Assembly: GCA_964507245.1 (NCBI GenBank)
Contig: CAZDQC010000006.1
Location: forward strand, 1 to 57,927
Length of the DNA: 57,927 bases
DNA from: GCA-2731375 sp964507245
Lineage (GTDB): Bacteria; Pseudomonadota; Alphaproteobacteria; GCA-2731375
Direction: 5' to 3'
A model generated the notes under the pieces. It searched no databases, was not told where the DNA came from, and saw only the letters and a program-made list of their open reading frames with translations. A program made the position numbers and the translations under genes. Numbering within the stretch: the first letter of the stretch is position 1; each line of letters begins with the position of its first letter. This document shows positions 18,367-27,624 of this stretch, piece by piece.

Positions 18367-18795
18367 TGGAAAATCCTCTCACGGTGCTTTTGGTATTTTT
18401 GTTGGCTGATGAACGCCACAAACACAGACAAACAAATCTAACACCTCTTTTGGGATAAGTCTCAATTTGGCGAGTGATGATGTCGCCTCTTTGATGAAGA
18501 TTTGGCCTATTTGTTCCTAGTGGCGGCAACCTAACGCCGCTATTTGAAGGCTTTGCCTCGATTATCCTCCAGGCCAAAAAATCATTGCAATCGTACATAG
18601 GCTGTTTTCTAGCGCTAGCTCACAGGCGCCCTGATAGCCTCGCGAATTGAAATTGCCCGCCATCACAGGCAGTCTCGTGAAAACTAGAAAAATGACAGCA
18701 TGGCGGTTTGGCTTTGTAACCCTATTATGGCGGAGGTTCGACTCGGGCCGTATCCCTTGCTAGAAATCAGGGCTGCAAGTTCAGGAGGAGCAGAA
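18367..18795. other. Divergent intergenic region
   Basis: 429 bases between the DUF35 gene (minus) and the HMG-CoA-lyase-like gene (plus). It should hold promoters for both runs. I see no clear operator, riboswitch or convincing small gene. Confidence 0.5.
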
Positions 18796-19878
18796 ATGAC
18801 CATGTTGCCAAAATCTGTGGTTATCACGGACGATACGATGCGCGAAGGTCTACAGATTGAAAGCGCCGATATATCGGTCGATGATAAATTGCGCCTTTTG
18901 GATGCACTGGGCGAAACAGGTGCCAAGGTAATTTCGATAGGATCCTTCGCTCATCCCAAATGGACGCCCTCAATGGCCTGCATTGACGAAATTGCAGAAA
19001 GATTTGTCCCCAAGCCCGGCATCAAATATACGGCAGCCATCTTCAACAAACGCGGATTTGAGAGAGCGGATGCCTACTATCCAAAGATTAATGTGCGCGG
19101 CAGGAAGTTCGGCACTAATGTGGAGTTGTGTGACACCTTCGCCCGACGCAACTACAACCGAACCCAGGCTGAACAGATCGCTGGGCTGGACGTCGCTGTG
19201 GCCGCAGCCAAAGAGGCTAATGCGGAATTCGGCGCGGTGGGTCTAGGCAACCCCTTCGGCTCCAACTTCGAAGGACCATTTACCCTGGCACAACGTATGG
19301 AACTTCTAGACCTAATGATGGACAAATGGCATGCCTCCGGAATTAAGGTAAACAAATGCTCTTTTCTGGACGCCATGGGTTGGAACATGCCGCACGAGGT
19401 ACGGGAAACCCTGATTGCTATCAAAGACAAATATCCCGAGATCAAGGATTTCCACATGCATCTCCACGACAGTCGGGGCGTCACCCTAACCAGCTATTAC
19501 GAGGCGTTGCAACTGGGCGTCCGAGAGTTTGATACGTCCATCGGTGGCATGGGCGGGTGCCCCTACTGCGGTAACGGCAGAGCAGCCGGCCACGTCCCCA
19601 CTGAGGACTTTGTCAACCTGTGCCACGAACTGGGAATAGAGACGGGTTATGACCTAGACAAATTGATCGAGGCCGCTGCCATTGCCGAAGAAATTGTTGG
19701 CCATTCACTGTGGGGCCATGTATCCAAGGCCGGCGCTAGACCCCGGAGAAGCCGGCTATACCCCGCCAATATGCCTTTTGTAGAAACCCTTGATGAGGCG
19801 GCCCATTTCCGCAAGGGGCCGGAGGTCTATGCTGGCCAGCTTTCGCCCTGGAAAGATGGTGACGCCCTTAGCCGCTAA
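18796..19878 (+). CDS. HMG-CoA lyase-like (HMGL/pyruvate carboxyltransferase superfamily) enzyme
   Basis: 360 residues from ATG 18796, which follows TCAGGAGGAGCAGAA; a longer frame from 18700 lacks a ribosome site. DRE-TIM barrel with TDDTMREGLQIES (metal Asp and Arg), FHMHLHDSRG (metal HxH), and GGMGGCPYCGNGRAAG, the lyase catalytic-Cys loop in a variant form. HMG-CoA lyase cleaves 3-hydroxy-3-methylglutaryl-CoA to acetoacetate and acetyl-CoA. The active-site loop differs from textbook HMG-CoA lyases, so a related 3-hydroxy-acyl-CoA may be the substrate. It is followed by carboxylase beta and alpha genes, the set expected for leucine- or branched isoprenoid-type degradation. Confidence 0.8.
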   Translation: MTMLPKSVVITDDTMREGLQIESADISVDDKLRLLDALGETGAKVISIGSFAHPKWTPSMACIDEIAERFVPKPGIKYTAAIFNKRGFERADAYYPKINVRGRKFGTNVELCDTFARRNYNRTQAEQIAGLDVAVAAAKEANAEFGAVGLGNPFGSNFEGPFTLAQRMELLDLMMDKWHASGIKVNKCSFLDAMGWNMPHEVRETLIAIKDKYPEIKDFHMHLHDSRGVTLTSYYEALQLGVREFDTSIGGMGGCPYCGNGRAAGHVPTEDFVNLCHELGIETGYDLDKLIEAAAIAEEIVGHSLWGHVSKAGARPRRSRLYPANMPFVETLDEAAHFRKGPEVYAGQLSPWKDGDALSR

Positions 19879-19921
19879 TAGCAGCCTACTTTAGGTCTGG
19901 CCTAGTTCTGGAGCAATTAAT

Positions 19922-21553
19922 ATGCCGGCACTCGACTCGACTCTTGATGTACGATCGGATGAATTCCAAGAAAACCGCCGTAAAATTCTTGAAATGCTGG
20001 ATACCCTGGACGAGCTGCATGCAGAAGTAGCTCAGGGCGGCGGTGCGGAAGCCATGGCGCGTCTAGCTTCCCGGGGCAAAATGCCGATCCGGGAACGTAT
20101 CGCCCTGGTGTTGGATCGCGACAGCCCATTCATGGAAATCAGCCCTCTGGCTGCCTGGCGGTCGAATTTCAATGTGGGTTCGGGCTTCGTGGTGGGTCTG
20201 GGCGTCATCGAGAACACAGAATGTTTGATCCTCGGCCATGATCCCTCTGTCCGAGCAGGTGCCTTCAATCAGTTTAATGCCAAAAAATTAATGCGTGGAT
20301 TGGAAATAGCCCGTGAGAACCGCCTGCCCTACGTGCAATTTGTCGAATCTGCAGGCGCAGACCTACGTGGCGATGGCGACGGCGACCCGGAAGCCGCTAT
20401 CCGTCGCGAAGGTGGGCATTTTGCGGAATCTGGACGCTTGTTCTATGAAATTACTGAATTGTCAAAGTTACGAATTCCGACGATTTCCGTGGTCTTCGGA
20501 GCCTCCACTGCCGGTGGAGCCTATCAGCCAGGAATGAGTGACTACAACATTTTCGTAAAAAACCAGTCCAAGGTCTTTCTAGGCGGCCCGCCTCTGGTAA
20601 AAATGGCCACTGGCGAGGACGCAGACGAGGAAAGCCTAGGCGGGGCGGATATGCATACCCGTATCTCCGGACTGGGTGACTATCTGGCCGAGGATGAGGT
20701 CGACGGCATCCGAATTTGCCGCGAAGTAATCTCCCATTTGAACTGGCGGAAGAAAGGTCCAGGACCAACCCTTCCCGATGATCCGCCTTTATTTGACAAA
20801 GAAGATTTACTAGGCATCGTCAATGTAGACCTGCGGGTGCCCTTTGATATACGCGACATTATCGCCCGTATTGTAGACGGCTCTCGCTTCGAGGAATTTA
20901 AGCCACTTTACGGTCCTACCCTGGTAACCGGCTGGGCCTCTGTGCACGGCTACCCCGTCGGTATCGTGGCCAACAACGGCCCCTTGCTGTCGGAGTCATC
21001 TGAAAAGGCGGCGCAATTCATTCAGTTATGCAATCAGATCGACGTGCCGCTACTATTCCTTCACAACATCACCGGCTATATCGTTGGGACGGATTTTGAG
21101 CAGGGCGGTATCACCAAGAACGGCTCGAAAATGATCAATGCGGTGTCTAATTCATCGGTACCGCATATTTCCATTATCATCGGCGCCTCCTACGGGGCGG
21201 GCAATTACGGGATGAGCGGTCGTGCCTATGGAACCCGATTTACCTTCATCTGGCCCACCGCCAAAATCGCAGTCATGGGCCCAAAACAGATGGCCGGGGT
21301 CATGTCCATTGTACAGCGTGCAGCTTCTGAACGGCGGGGAATTGAATTCGACGAGGAAGCTGATGCTAAACGCGCAACCACAGTGGAGCATTGGGCGGAG
21401 GAACGTTCCAAAGGACTTTACGCAACATCTCGCGTTTCCGATGATGGCATGATCGATCCCCGGGATACCAGAACTTCAATCGCCATCGCACTATCAGTCT
21501 GTCACAACCAGGAAGTCAAAGGCACCAAGGAGTTCGGCACATGGCGGATGTAG
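19922..21553 (+). CDS. Acyl-CoA carboxylase, carboxyltransferase (beta) subunit
   Basis: 543 residues, the size of methylcrotonyl/geranyl/propionyl-CoA carboxylase beta. Two crotonase-fold halves: FNVGSGFVVGLGVIENTECL with ASTAGGAYQPGMSDYN in the N-half, and IGASYGAGNYGMSGRAYG with TAKIAVMGPKQMAGVM in the C-half. It transfers CO2 from carboxybiotin to an acyl-CoA. ATG 19922 is preceded by GGAG at good spacing. The stop overlaps the alpha-subunit start by 13 bases, which implies coupled translation. The MCC-beta-like layout and neighbouring HMG-CoA-lyase-like gene favour a 3-methylcrotonyl-CoA-like substrate, but the specificity is inference. Confidence 0.88.
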   Translation: MPALDSTLDVRSDEFQENRRKILEMLDTLDELHAEVAQGGGAEAMARLASRGKMPIRERIALVLDRDSPFMEISPLAAWRSNFNVGSGFVVGLGVIENTECLILGHDPSVRAGAFNQFNAKKLMRGLEIARENRLPYVQFVESAGADLRGDGDGDPEAAIRREGGHFAESGRLFYEITELSKLRIPTISVVFGASTAGGAYQPGMSDYNIFVKNQSKVFLGGPPLVKMATGEDADEESLGGADMHTRISGLGDYLAEDEVDGIRICREVISHLNWRKKGPGPTLPDDPPLFDKEDLLGIVNVDLRVPFDIRDIIARIVDGSRFEEFKPLYGPTLVTGWASVHGYPVGIVANNGPLLSESSEKAAQFIQLCNQIDVPLLFLHNITGYIVGTDFEQGGITKNGSKMINAVSNSSVPHISIIIGASYGAGNYGMSGRAYGTRFTFIWPTAKIAVMGPKQMAGVMSIVQRAASERRGIEFDEEADAKRATTVEHWAEERSKGLYATSRVSDDGMIDPRDTRTSIAIALSVCHNQEVKGTKEFGTWRM

Positions 21554-23523
21554 CCACGAAACAAATTACCCGCCTGCTGATCGCCAATCGCGGCGAGATT
21601 GCCCATCGAATAATTCGTACAGCCCACGAAATGGGCATCAACACTGTCGCCATCTATGCAGATAGCGATGCTAGCGCAACGTTCGTACGAGAAGCTGACC
21701 AGGCCATTGCCCTGAAAGGTAAAACCTCAGCTGAAACCTACCTTAATGTGGCCAAAGTGCTAGATGCCTGCAAGCGCACAGACGCCGACGCGGTGCACCC
21801 TGGCTACGGTTTTCTCGCTGAGAATTCGGAATTTGCCAAGGCGGTCATAACTGCCGGCATGGTTTGGGTTGGACCGTCAGTCAAAGCCATTAGCGCCATG
21901 GCCGATAAAATCTCTGCCAAGCGCCTAATGAAAGAAGCAGACGTCCCGACACTCCCAGCGCATGAGTTGGGTACAGATGACGACATTTTCACTGCCGCCA
22001 AGGAAATCGGGTATCCGGTTTTAGTCAAGGCTTCCGCCGGCGGCGGGGGGCGCGGCATGCGGGTTGTCAAGACTAAAGGAGATCTTGCGGAAGCTGTTGA
22101 TAGTGCTCGGCGAGAGGCAAGTGCGGCCTTCGGCGACGATACACTATTTTTGGAACGCTGGTTGGCTACATCGCGTCATGTGGAGATCCAAATTTTGGGT
22201 GATCTGCATGGCAATTTAGTACATCTTTTTGAACGGGAATGTTCGATCCAGCGCCGCCATCAGAAGATAATAGAAGAAGCACCCTCCCCCGCCGTCAAAC
22301 CGGAGATCCGCGCCCGCATGGGTGAGGCGGCGCTATCGGTCGCGCGCAAGCTGGATTATGCTTCCGCTGGAACTGTCGAGTTTTTGCTCGACGGCGAGGA
22401 ATTCTGGTTTCTTGAAGTCAATACGCGGCTGCAGGTTGAACATCCCGTCACGGAGGAGATTACCGGCCTGGATCTGGTACGTGAACAACTACGCATTGCC
22501 GCAGGGGAAGAGCTTGGCTACAACCAGGATGATCTGACCATTGACGGCCATGCCATAGAGGCTCGAATTTACGCCGAAGATCCTGTCAACGATTTCCTAC
22601 CCTCGCCAGGCACGGTAGTCATCTGGGAGCCTGATCTGACAACAGGCGCCCGCTTTGAAGCTGGGATCGAGACTGGCAGTATAATTAGCCCAGAGTTCGA
22701 CCCAATGATTGCCAAGGTGATTGTTAAAGCCCGCGACCGCCAAGAAGCCGCTCGCCGCCTGGCGCGGGTTTTGGAAAAAACCCGGCTGCAGGGCATTACC
22801 AACAATCGGGACTTCCTCATATCCACTTTACAATCGCCGGAATTCATAGCGGGTGACACCACTACCGACTTCATCGAACGGGTCAACCCAAGCAGATCAC
22901 AGCAGATGGCTCCGATGGATATACATCACAGCGCAATCGCTGCCGTCATTGTTGCGCAGGCGCAACGGCGTGCGCAAGCACGTGTTCTAGAGACCCTCCC
23001 TAGCGGCTGGCGCAATTCAAAAATGCCTCCTGAACGGGTTACCTTCCGCCAAGGTGAAGACGAATTCATTGTCGCCTATCGGACACAACGGAACGGAAAT
23101 TTTAAGGTTTCCATTGGCAGCGTTGACTACGGGGTAGCTGTATTTTCAGTTGATGACCACAACGTAGATCTAGAAATTGACGGTCGAAGGGTTAGCGCGT
23201 CCATCACTCAGGCCGGCGATAATTGGCTTGTCCACGCTGCCCGTGGCGGGATTGAACTCCAAGAACTACCGAGATTCCCGGACAGCAAACAGGTGGATTT
23301 CACCGGCGGACTTGTTGCACCCATGCCCGGTAATGTAACTACCACTCACGTGGAGGAAGGTGCGGCCGTGGAGGAAGGCCAACTATTGCTAATTCTCGAG
23401 GCCATGAAGATGGAACACCGTATTACCGCCCCGGTTTCAGGCATAGTGAAACAAATGCGCGTCTCCGTCGGTGACCAGGTTGACAACGGTGAACTACTGG
23501 TGGTGCTGGAAGAGGTGGAGTAG
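21541..23523 (+). CDS. Acyl-CoA carboxylase, biotin carboxylase/BCCP (alpha) subunit
   Basis: 660 residues. The N-terminal biotin carboxylase begins LLIANRGEIAHRIIRTA and contains the ATP-grasp loop KASAGGGGRGMRVV and the FLEVNTRLQVEHPVTEE catalytic segment. The C-terminal carrier domain has ILEAMKMEHRI with biotinyl Lys at about residue 623. The start overlaps the beta gene by 13 bases. The enzyme carboxylates biotin with ATP and bicarbonate and passes CO2 to the beta subunit. The set resembles leucine degradation (MCC), but no isovaleryl-CoA dehydrogenase or methylglutaconyl-CoA hydratase lies alongside. Confidence 0.9.
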   Translation: MADVATKQITRLLIANRGEIAHRIIRTAHEMGINTVAIYADSDASATFVREADQAIALKGKTSAETYLNVAKVLDACKRTDADAVHPGYGFLAENSEFAKAVITAGMVWVGPSVKAISAMADKISAKRLMKEADVPTLPAHELGTDDDIFTAAKEIGYPVLVKASAGGGGRGMRVVKTKGDLAEAVDSARREASAAFGDDTLFLERWLATSRHVEIQILGDLHGNLVHLFERECSIQRRHQKIIEEAPSPAVKPEIRARMGEAALSVARKLDYASAGTVEFLLDGEEFWFLEVNTRLQVEHPVTEEITGLDLVREQLRIAAGEELGYNQDDLTIDGHAIEARIYAEDPVNDFLPSPGTVVIWEPDLTTGARFEAGIETGSIISPEFDPMIAKVIVKARDRQEAARRLARVLEKTRLQGITNNRDFLISTLQSPEFIAGDTTTDFIERVNPSRSQQMAPMDIHHSAIAAVIVAQAQRRAQARVLETLPSGWRNSKMPPERVTFRQGEDEFIVAYRTQRNGNFKVSIGSVDYGVAVFSVDDHNVDLEIDGRRVSASITQAGDNWLVHAARGGIELQELPRFPDSKQVDFTGGLVAPMPGNVTTTHVEEGAAVEEGQLLLILEAMKMEHRITAPVSGIVKQMRVSVGDQVDNGELLVVLEEVE

Positions 23524-23608
23524 GCCTCGCCACGTCACCTTCCCAAAAAGACTTTGCTAAGTAATTATGTCTTGCGGCCGGAAATGCTAACTCGCCAGGT
23601 ATCCATAT

Positions 23609-23695
23609 ATGGACAAACTGCCTGAGCTTAAGGCTGCTGGCATTATCGGCGATCAACCCATTGCGCCCGAGCGACCGGGCACATCCGTGTCATGA
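23609..23695 (+). CDS. Possible 28-aa small frame before the amidase gene
   Basis: ATG 23609 to TGA 23695 reads MDKLPELKAAGIIGDQPIAP then ERPGTSVS, and its stop touches the GAGGA ribosome site of the amidase gene, which would allow coupling. There is no good ribosome site of its own and no recognised family. It may be a remnant of a larger gene's 3' end or chance. Confidence 0.2.
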   Translation: MDKLPELKAAGIIGDQPIAPERPGTSVS

Positions 23696-23705
23696 GGAGT
23701 ATACT

Positions 23706-25154
23706 ATGGCGGAGACGGAACTTTTTCAGCTGACAGCACGGGAAGCTGTGGCACGCCTGAAAGCAGGAGAGATTTCACCCTTAGATTTGATTGACGCAGC
23801 CGAGGCACGAATTTTGGCTATCGATCATGACATCAATGCGTTGCCAACCTTGTGTCTGGATCGGGCACGAGACCACGCCAGAGAACTCATAGCCGGCAAA
23901 AGATGCGATGCCCGGGACGAACCAGGCTGGCTGGCGGGCCTGCCGGTGGCTATTAAGGACCTGGCAGATGTCGCCGGGGTGCGCACAACGTACGGCTCTC
24001 CCATATTCGCTGATCACGTGCCGGAATCCTCTCATCCTCTAGTTGAACGTATCGAGCGCAAGGGCGGGGTCGTCATTGCCAAATCCAACACCCCAGAATT
24101 TGGCGCCGGTGGCTCCACCTTCAATAAAATCTTTGGGAAAACCAGAAACCCCTGGAACACTTCTCTGACACCAGCCGGCTCGACGGGCGGCGGTGCGGCA
24201 GCCCTGGCGGCAGGCGAAATTTGGCTTGCCCACGGTAGTGATCACGGGGGCAGCCTGCGCCGGCCGGCCACCTATACTTCCGTGGTTGGTCTGCGCCCAT
24301 CGCCAGGCCGGGTGACCAGAGGTACGGTCGACACACTATTCTCACCGCTGTCTGTACAAGGCCCCATGGCGCGTAACGTGCCTGACCTAGCACTATTTTT
24401 GGACACTATGGCCGGTTTTTGCCCTACCGATCCTTTAACCTTTGACGCCCCTCCCATACCCTTTTTCGAAGCAGTACGTACAGAGCGATCACCGCGCCGG
24501 GTGGCCTATGCGGAAACCATCGGTCAATCTCCCGTGGACAAAGAAACCAGGGAACTTTGTCGCGCCGCTATGAAAGCTTTCGAGGCGTTAGGCGCGGCGG
24601 TCGAGGAGATCAGAATTGATATCCCTGACGTGGAGAATACCTTCCTGGCGCTGCGGTCACAGCAATTCGTCATTGACCGGGAACTGCAATTGCAAAGCCA
24701 TCGAGACAAAATCAAGCCGGATATCATCTGGAATACAGAAATTGGCCTGAAACAATCAATTTCGGATCTGGCTGCGGCTGAACGGGGCCGCACAGCCCTC
24801 TACCGGCAATTCGCCGACCTGTTTAACCAATACGATCTGATCGTCACTCCAGGCGCTAATACGCCAGCCTTCGACGTGGATCTACGTCATCCAGAGGTTA
24901 TCGACGGCGTCAAATTGGAACATTACATGGCCGCATCCACTCTGACCGCCGCCGTCACATTGTCTGCCTCACCCGCCCTGGCCCTTCCCTGTGGATTTGA
25001 CCAATACGGGCGGCCCATCGGCCTGCAGGTCGTGGGCCGGCCGCGGGGAGAAGCGGAATTGCTAGCTGCCTGCGCCCTTTACGAGCGCGAAAGCAGTTTA
25101 GACGAGCAAATTCCCATCGACCCTCGCGCCGGGACAGTGCCGCCGGTGGATTAG
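23706..25154 (+). CDS. Amidase signature family hydrolase
   Basis: 482 residues from ATG 23706 (MAETELFQLTAREAVARLKA), preceded by GAGGAGTATACT; the longer frame from 23661 has no ribosome site. Amidase-signature triad: Lys in VAIKDLADV, cis-Ser in AGSTGGGAAAL and nucleophile Ser in SDHGGSLRRPA. The family hydrolyses amides in the cytoplasm and includes GatA, but there are no gatB/gatC neighbours, so this is a catabolic amidase. It follows the carboxylase genes on the same strand and is convergent with the MttB-family gene. The substrate is unknown. Confidence 0.88.
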   Translation: MAETELFQLTAREAVARLKAGEISPLDLIDAAEARILAIDHDINALPTLCLDRARDHARELIAGKRCDARDEPGWLAGLPVAIKDLADVAGVRTTYGSPIFADHVPESSHPLVERIERKGGVVIAKSNTPEFGAGGSTFNKIFGKTRNPWNTSLTPAGSTGGGAAALAAGEIWLAHGSDHGGSLRRPATYTSVVGLRPSPGRVTRGTVDTLFSPLSVQGPMARNVPDLALFLDTMAGFCPTDPLTFDAPPIPFFEAVRTERSPRRVAYAETIGQSPVDKETRELCRAAMKAFEALGAAVEEIRIDIPDVENTFLALRSQQFVIDRELQLQSHRDKIKPDIIWNTEIGLKQSISDLAAAERGRTALYRQFADLFNQYDLIVTPGANTPAFDVDLRHPEVIDGVKLEHYMAASTLTAAVTLSASPALALPCGFDQYGRPIGLQVVGRPRGEAELLAACALYERESSLDEQIPIDPRAGTVPPVD

Positions 25155-25262
25155 TGAAACTCGGCAACAAAACTGTGAATCAGAAAATAGTCATCCTGAA
25201 AAATGGATAGCCGTATGTTTGAAGTTATTGGTTTAATAAGATAGTTCCTAGAAACCGTGCGA

Positions 25263-26786
25263 TCAGTAGGTAGAATCCGGAACGGCCGCCTTCTTATTAG
25301 TAATAAACTCGCTCAAGGATTCGTCAATGGCCGGGTCTAACTCTGGCGCCATATAATCAGTTAGCAATTGTTTCCAAAGGCCATTGGCCCGCGCGGTCGC
25401 ATCCAGACTACCGTCAATCTCCCATTGTTCCACCGAATTGTTATCGGCAATTCCCGAAATATAAAATGCCTGCTCAAAATTGCGTTGAGTATGATCGCAA
25501 CCCAGGAAGTGACCGCCCGGACCGACCTCGTGAATAGCGTCCATGGCCTGGCCGTTTTCAGATAAATCAACACCCTTGGCATAGACCGCCATCATACCCA
25601 ACTGGTCACAGTCCATGACGAATTTTTCATAGGAAGAACAAAGCCCCCCTTCCAGCCAACCTGCCCCATGGAGAACGAAATTAACGCCACCGTTCATGGT
25701 GGCTTGCAAAGTATTGGCGCTTTCATAGGCGGCCTGAGCATCGGTTATCTTAGATGCACATAGGGCGCCTCCGGACCGAAATGGCAAGTTTAGGCGTCGG
25801 GCCAGTTGCGCCGCACCCAGCAGCAACAGATTAGATTCTGGCGTTCCGAAGGTTGGTGCTCCGGACTGCATGGAGATAGAAGAAACGAAGGTCCCGAAGA
25901 TCACGGGCACGCCCGGCCGGATGATCTGGGTCAAAGCCACACCGGCCATGGCCTCAGCCAGCAATTGGCTCAGCGTGCCAGCAACCGTCACCGGGCTCAT
26001 GGCCCCGGACAATATAAAGGGTGATACCACACAAGCCTGATGATGGCGGGCGTAGACCTTCAAGGCGCCCAGCATGGTGCCGTCGAACAGCAAAGGCGAG
26101 TTGGCGTTAATCAGGTTCACCATGACCACGTTTTGCTCGACGAATTCATCACCGAATACCAGCTTAGCCATATCAACACTGTCTTGGGCCCGATCTGGTG
26201 CCGTCACCGATCCCATGAACGGCTTGTCGGACAATTTGATATGACTATAGACCATATCCAGGTGGCGTTTATTAACTGGCAGATCCACTGGCTCGCACAC
26301 CGTGCCGCCGGAATGGTGTATATGGGGTGATAGATAGGCCAGCTTCACAAAATTGCGGAAATCCTCAATCGTGCCATAGCGGCGGCCGCCATCCATATCC
26401 CGCACAAACGGTGGGCCATAAACCGGAGCGAACACCATATTGTCGCCGCCAATCTCTACGCTGCGGGCAGGATTACGTGCATGCTGAGTAAATTGCGCAG
26501 GCGCCGTGGCAATTAATTGCCGTAACAACCCTTTTGGAAATCGTACTCGCTGGCCCTGAACGTCAGCGCCAGCGCCGCGCCAAAGATTCAGAACTTCATC
26601 GTCATCTCTAAATTCAATGCCGATGTCCTGTAACAGTTGATCCGCATTCGCCTCAATTTGAGCCAGCCCTTCTTCGTTCAAGACTTCCTGACAGGGTACA
26701 CGGCGGATGAGATAGGGTGCTGAAACGGTCATTTTGGCGGCTCGGCTTTCCCGCCTTGCGGCACGTCCTCCGGATCGTCTGGCCAT
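25263..26786 (-). CDS. MttB-superfamily corrinoid methyltransferase, non-pyrrolysine (MtgB-like)
   Basis: 507 residues, uninterrupted. The MttB (trimethylamine methyltransferase) superfamily is recognisable from IGIEFRDDDEVLNLWRGAGA, NLINANSPLLFDGTMLGAL, QSGAPTFGTPESNLLLLGAA and the C-terminal HEVGPGGHFLGCDHTQRNF. No in-frame TAG occurs, so it lacks pyrrolysine and belongs with the betaine-type members (MtgB glycine betaine, MtpB proline betaine, MtcB carnitine, MtyB gamma-butyrobetaine). These transfer a methyl group from a quaternary amine to Co(I) of a corrinoid protein. Divergent from the DUF1638–activase–regulator genes; the corrinoid protein and THF-side methyltransferase lie 4 kb away. 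Substrate is inferred, not shown. The N-terminal Arg/Ala-rich tail is unusual and the start could lie at Met19. Confidence 0.88.
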   Translation of the reverse strand: MARRSGGRAARRESRAAKMTVSAPYLIRRVPCQEVLNEEGLAQIEANADQLLQDIGIEFRDDDEVLNLWRGAGADVQGQRVRFPKGLLRQLIATAPAQFTQHARNPARSVEIGGDNMVFAPVYGPPFVRDMDGGRRYGTIEDFRNFVKLAYLSPHIHHSGGTVCEPVDLPVNKRHLDMVYSHIKLSDKPFMGSVTAPDRAQDSVDMAKLVFGDEFVEQNVVMVNLINANSPLLFDGTMLGALKVYARHHQACVVSPFILSGAMSPVTVAGTLSQLLAEAMAGVALTQIIRPGVPVIFGTFVSSISMQSGAPTFGTPESNLLLLGAAQLARRLNLPFRSGGALCASKITDAQAAYESANTLQATMNGGVNFVLHGAGWLEGGLCSSYEKFVMDCDQLGMMAVYAKGVDLSENGQAMDAIHEVGPGGHFLGCDHTQRNFEQAFYISGIADNNSVEQWEIDGSLDATARANGLWKQLLTDYMAPELDPAIDESLSEFITNKKAAVPDSTY

Positions 26787-27021
26787 AACTGAACCTACCC
26801 CTATTCAAATACCGGTTCAAACGCCACTGTTCTAACAAAAACTACCCGTCAAAGATCATAGAACTATTTCAGGGACGCCTGTAAGTATCCAAATCACGAC
26901 AGGAATTGGCGCAACTGTATCGGCGTAAATGGGATTGCTCTTGTCACATCGTGTTTAGCACGCCAAATTCATAAGAATTTGCTTGCCATCGTCGAATTGG
27001 GAAATTGACGAAAGGGTTACA
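26787..27021. promoter_or_regulatory. Divergent promoter region of the methyl-transfer module
   Basis: 235 bases between the MttB-family gene (minus) and the DUF1638 gene (plus), AT-richer than the flanking genes. It is the natural place for sites of the GlxA-type regulator encoded at 29701. I could not identify a convincing inverted repeat or promoter by eye. Confidence 0.35.
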
Positions 27022-27624
27022 ATGAACGGCAATGGACAAACCCTGCTGATTTGTTGCGGCGCCACAGCGCGGGAGATAACGGTACCCATAGACGGCAATG
27101 GCCTGGATTACATGAAAGTGGAGGGCTTGCCTGCCAGTCTGCATAATAGACCGAAATTCATCCCTGAACGGGTGCACAAAAAGATTAGGGCGAACCGGGA
27201 CGGGTTCGAACGCATCCCGGTTTTGTATAGTGACTGCGGCACTGGGGGACAATTGCAGAAGGTGCTGGATGAGGAAGGTGTTCACGGATTGGGCGGAACC
27301 CACTGTTACGAAATGTATGCTGGCGTAACTGCCTTTGCCGCAATTACTGAGGACGAAGTCTGTTGTTTTTTTCTCACCGATTATATGACCCAACACTTTG
27401 AACGGTTGGTCATCCAAGGTCTTAGTCTGGATAGACACCCGGAGTTGCGGGACAGTTACTTCGCCAACTACCAGAAAGTTGTCAGTCTCGCGCAGAGAGA
27501 TGAACCGGCGTTGCGTGATTTGGCCGCTTCCGCCGCCGGCCGATTGGGATTAGATCTAGAAATTCGACAAACCGGATACGGCAACTATCGCGACTTCATT
27601 TCGCACCATGCCAGAACATCCTGA
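27022..27624 (+). CDS. DUF1638 domain-containing protein
   Basis: 200 residues from ATG 27022 (MNGNGQTLLICCGATAREI), preceded by AAAGGGT; the frame open from a TTG at 26983 is less likely. DUF1638 features are the early CCGA, VLYSDCGTGGQLQKVL and HCYEMYAG segments with several Cys and His, which would suit metal or corrinoid binding. Genes of this family often sit beside MttB-type methyltransferases, corrinoid proteins and activases. No reaction has been assigned to the family that I know of. It overlaps the activase gene by 17 bases. Confidence 0.78.
   Translation: MNGNGQTLLICCGATAREITVPIDGNGLDYMKVEGLPASLHNRPKFIPERVHKKIRANRDGFERIPVLYSDCGTGGQLQKVLDEEGVHGLGGTHCYEMYAGVTAFAAITEDEVCCFFLTDYMTQHFERLVIQGLSLDRHPELRDSYFANYQKVVSLAQRDEPALRDLAASAAGRLGLDLEIRQTGYGNYRDFISHHARTS

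Noticed and set aside
25263..26786. Pyrrolysine-containing trimethylamine methyltransferase
   Set aside because: No in-frame TAG in the gene and no pyl genes in the window.
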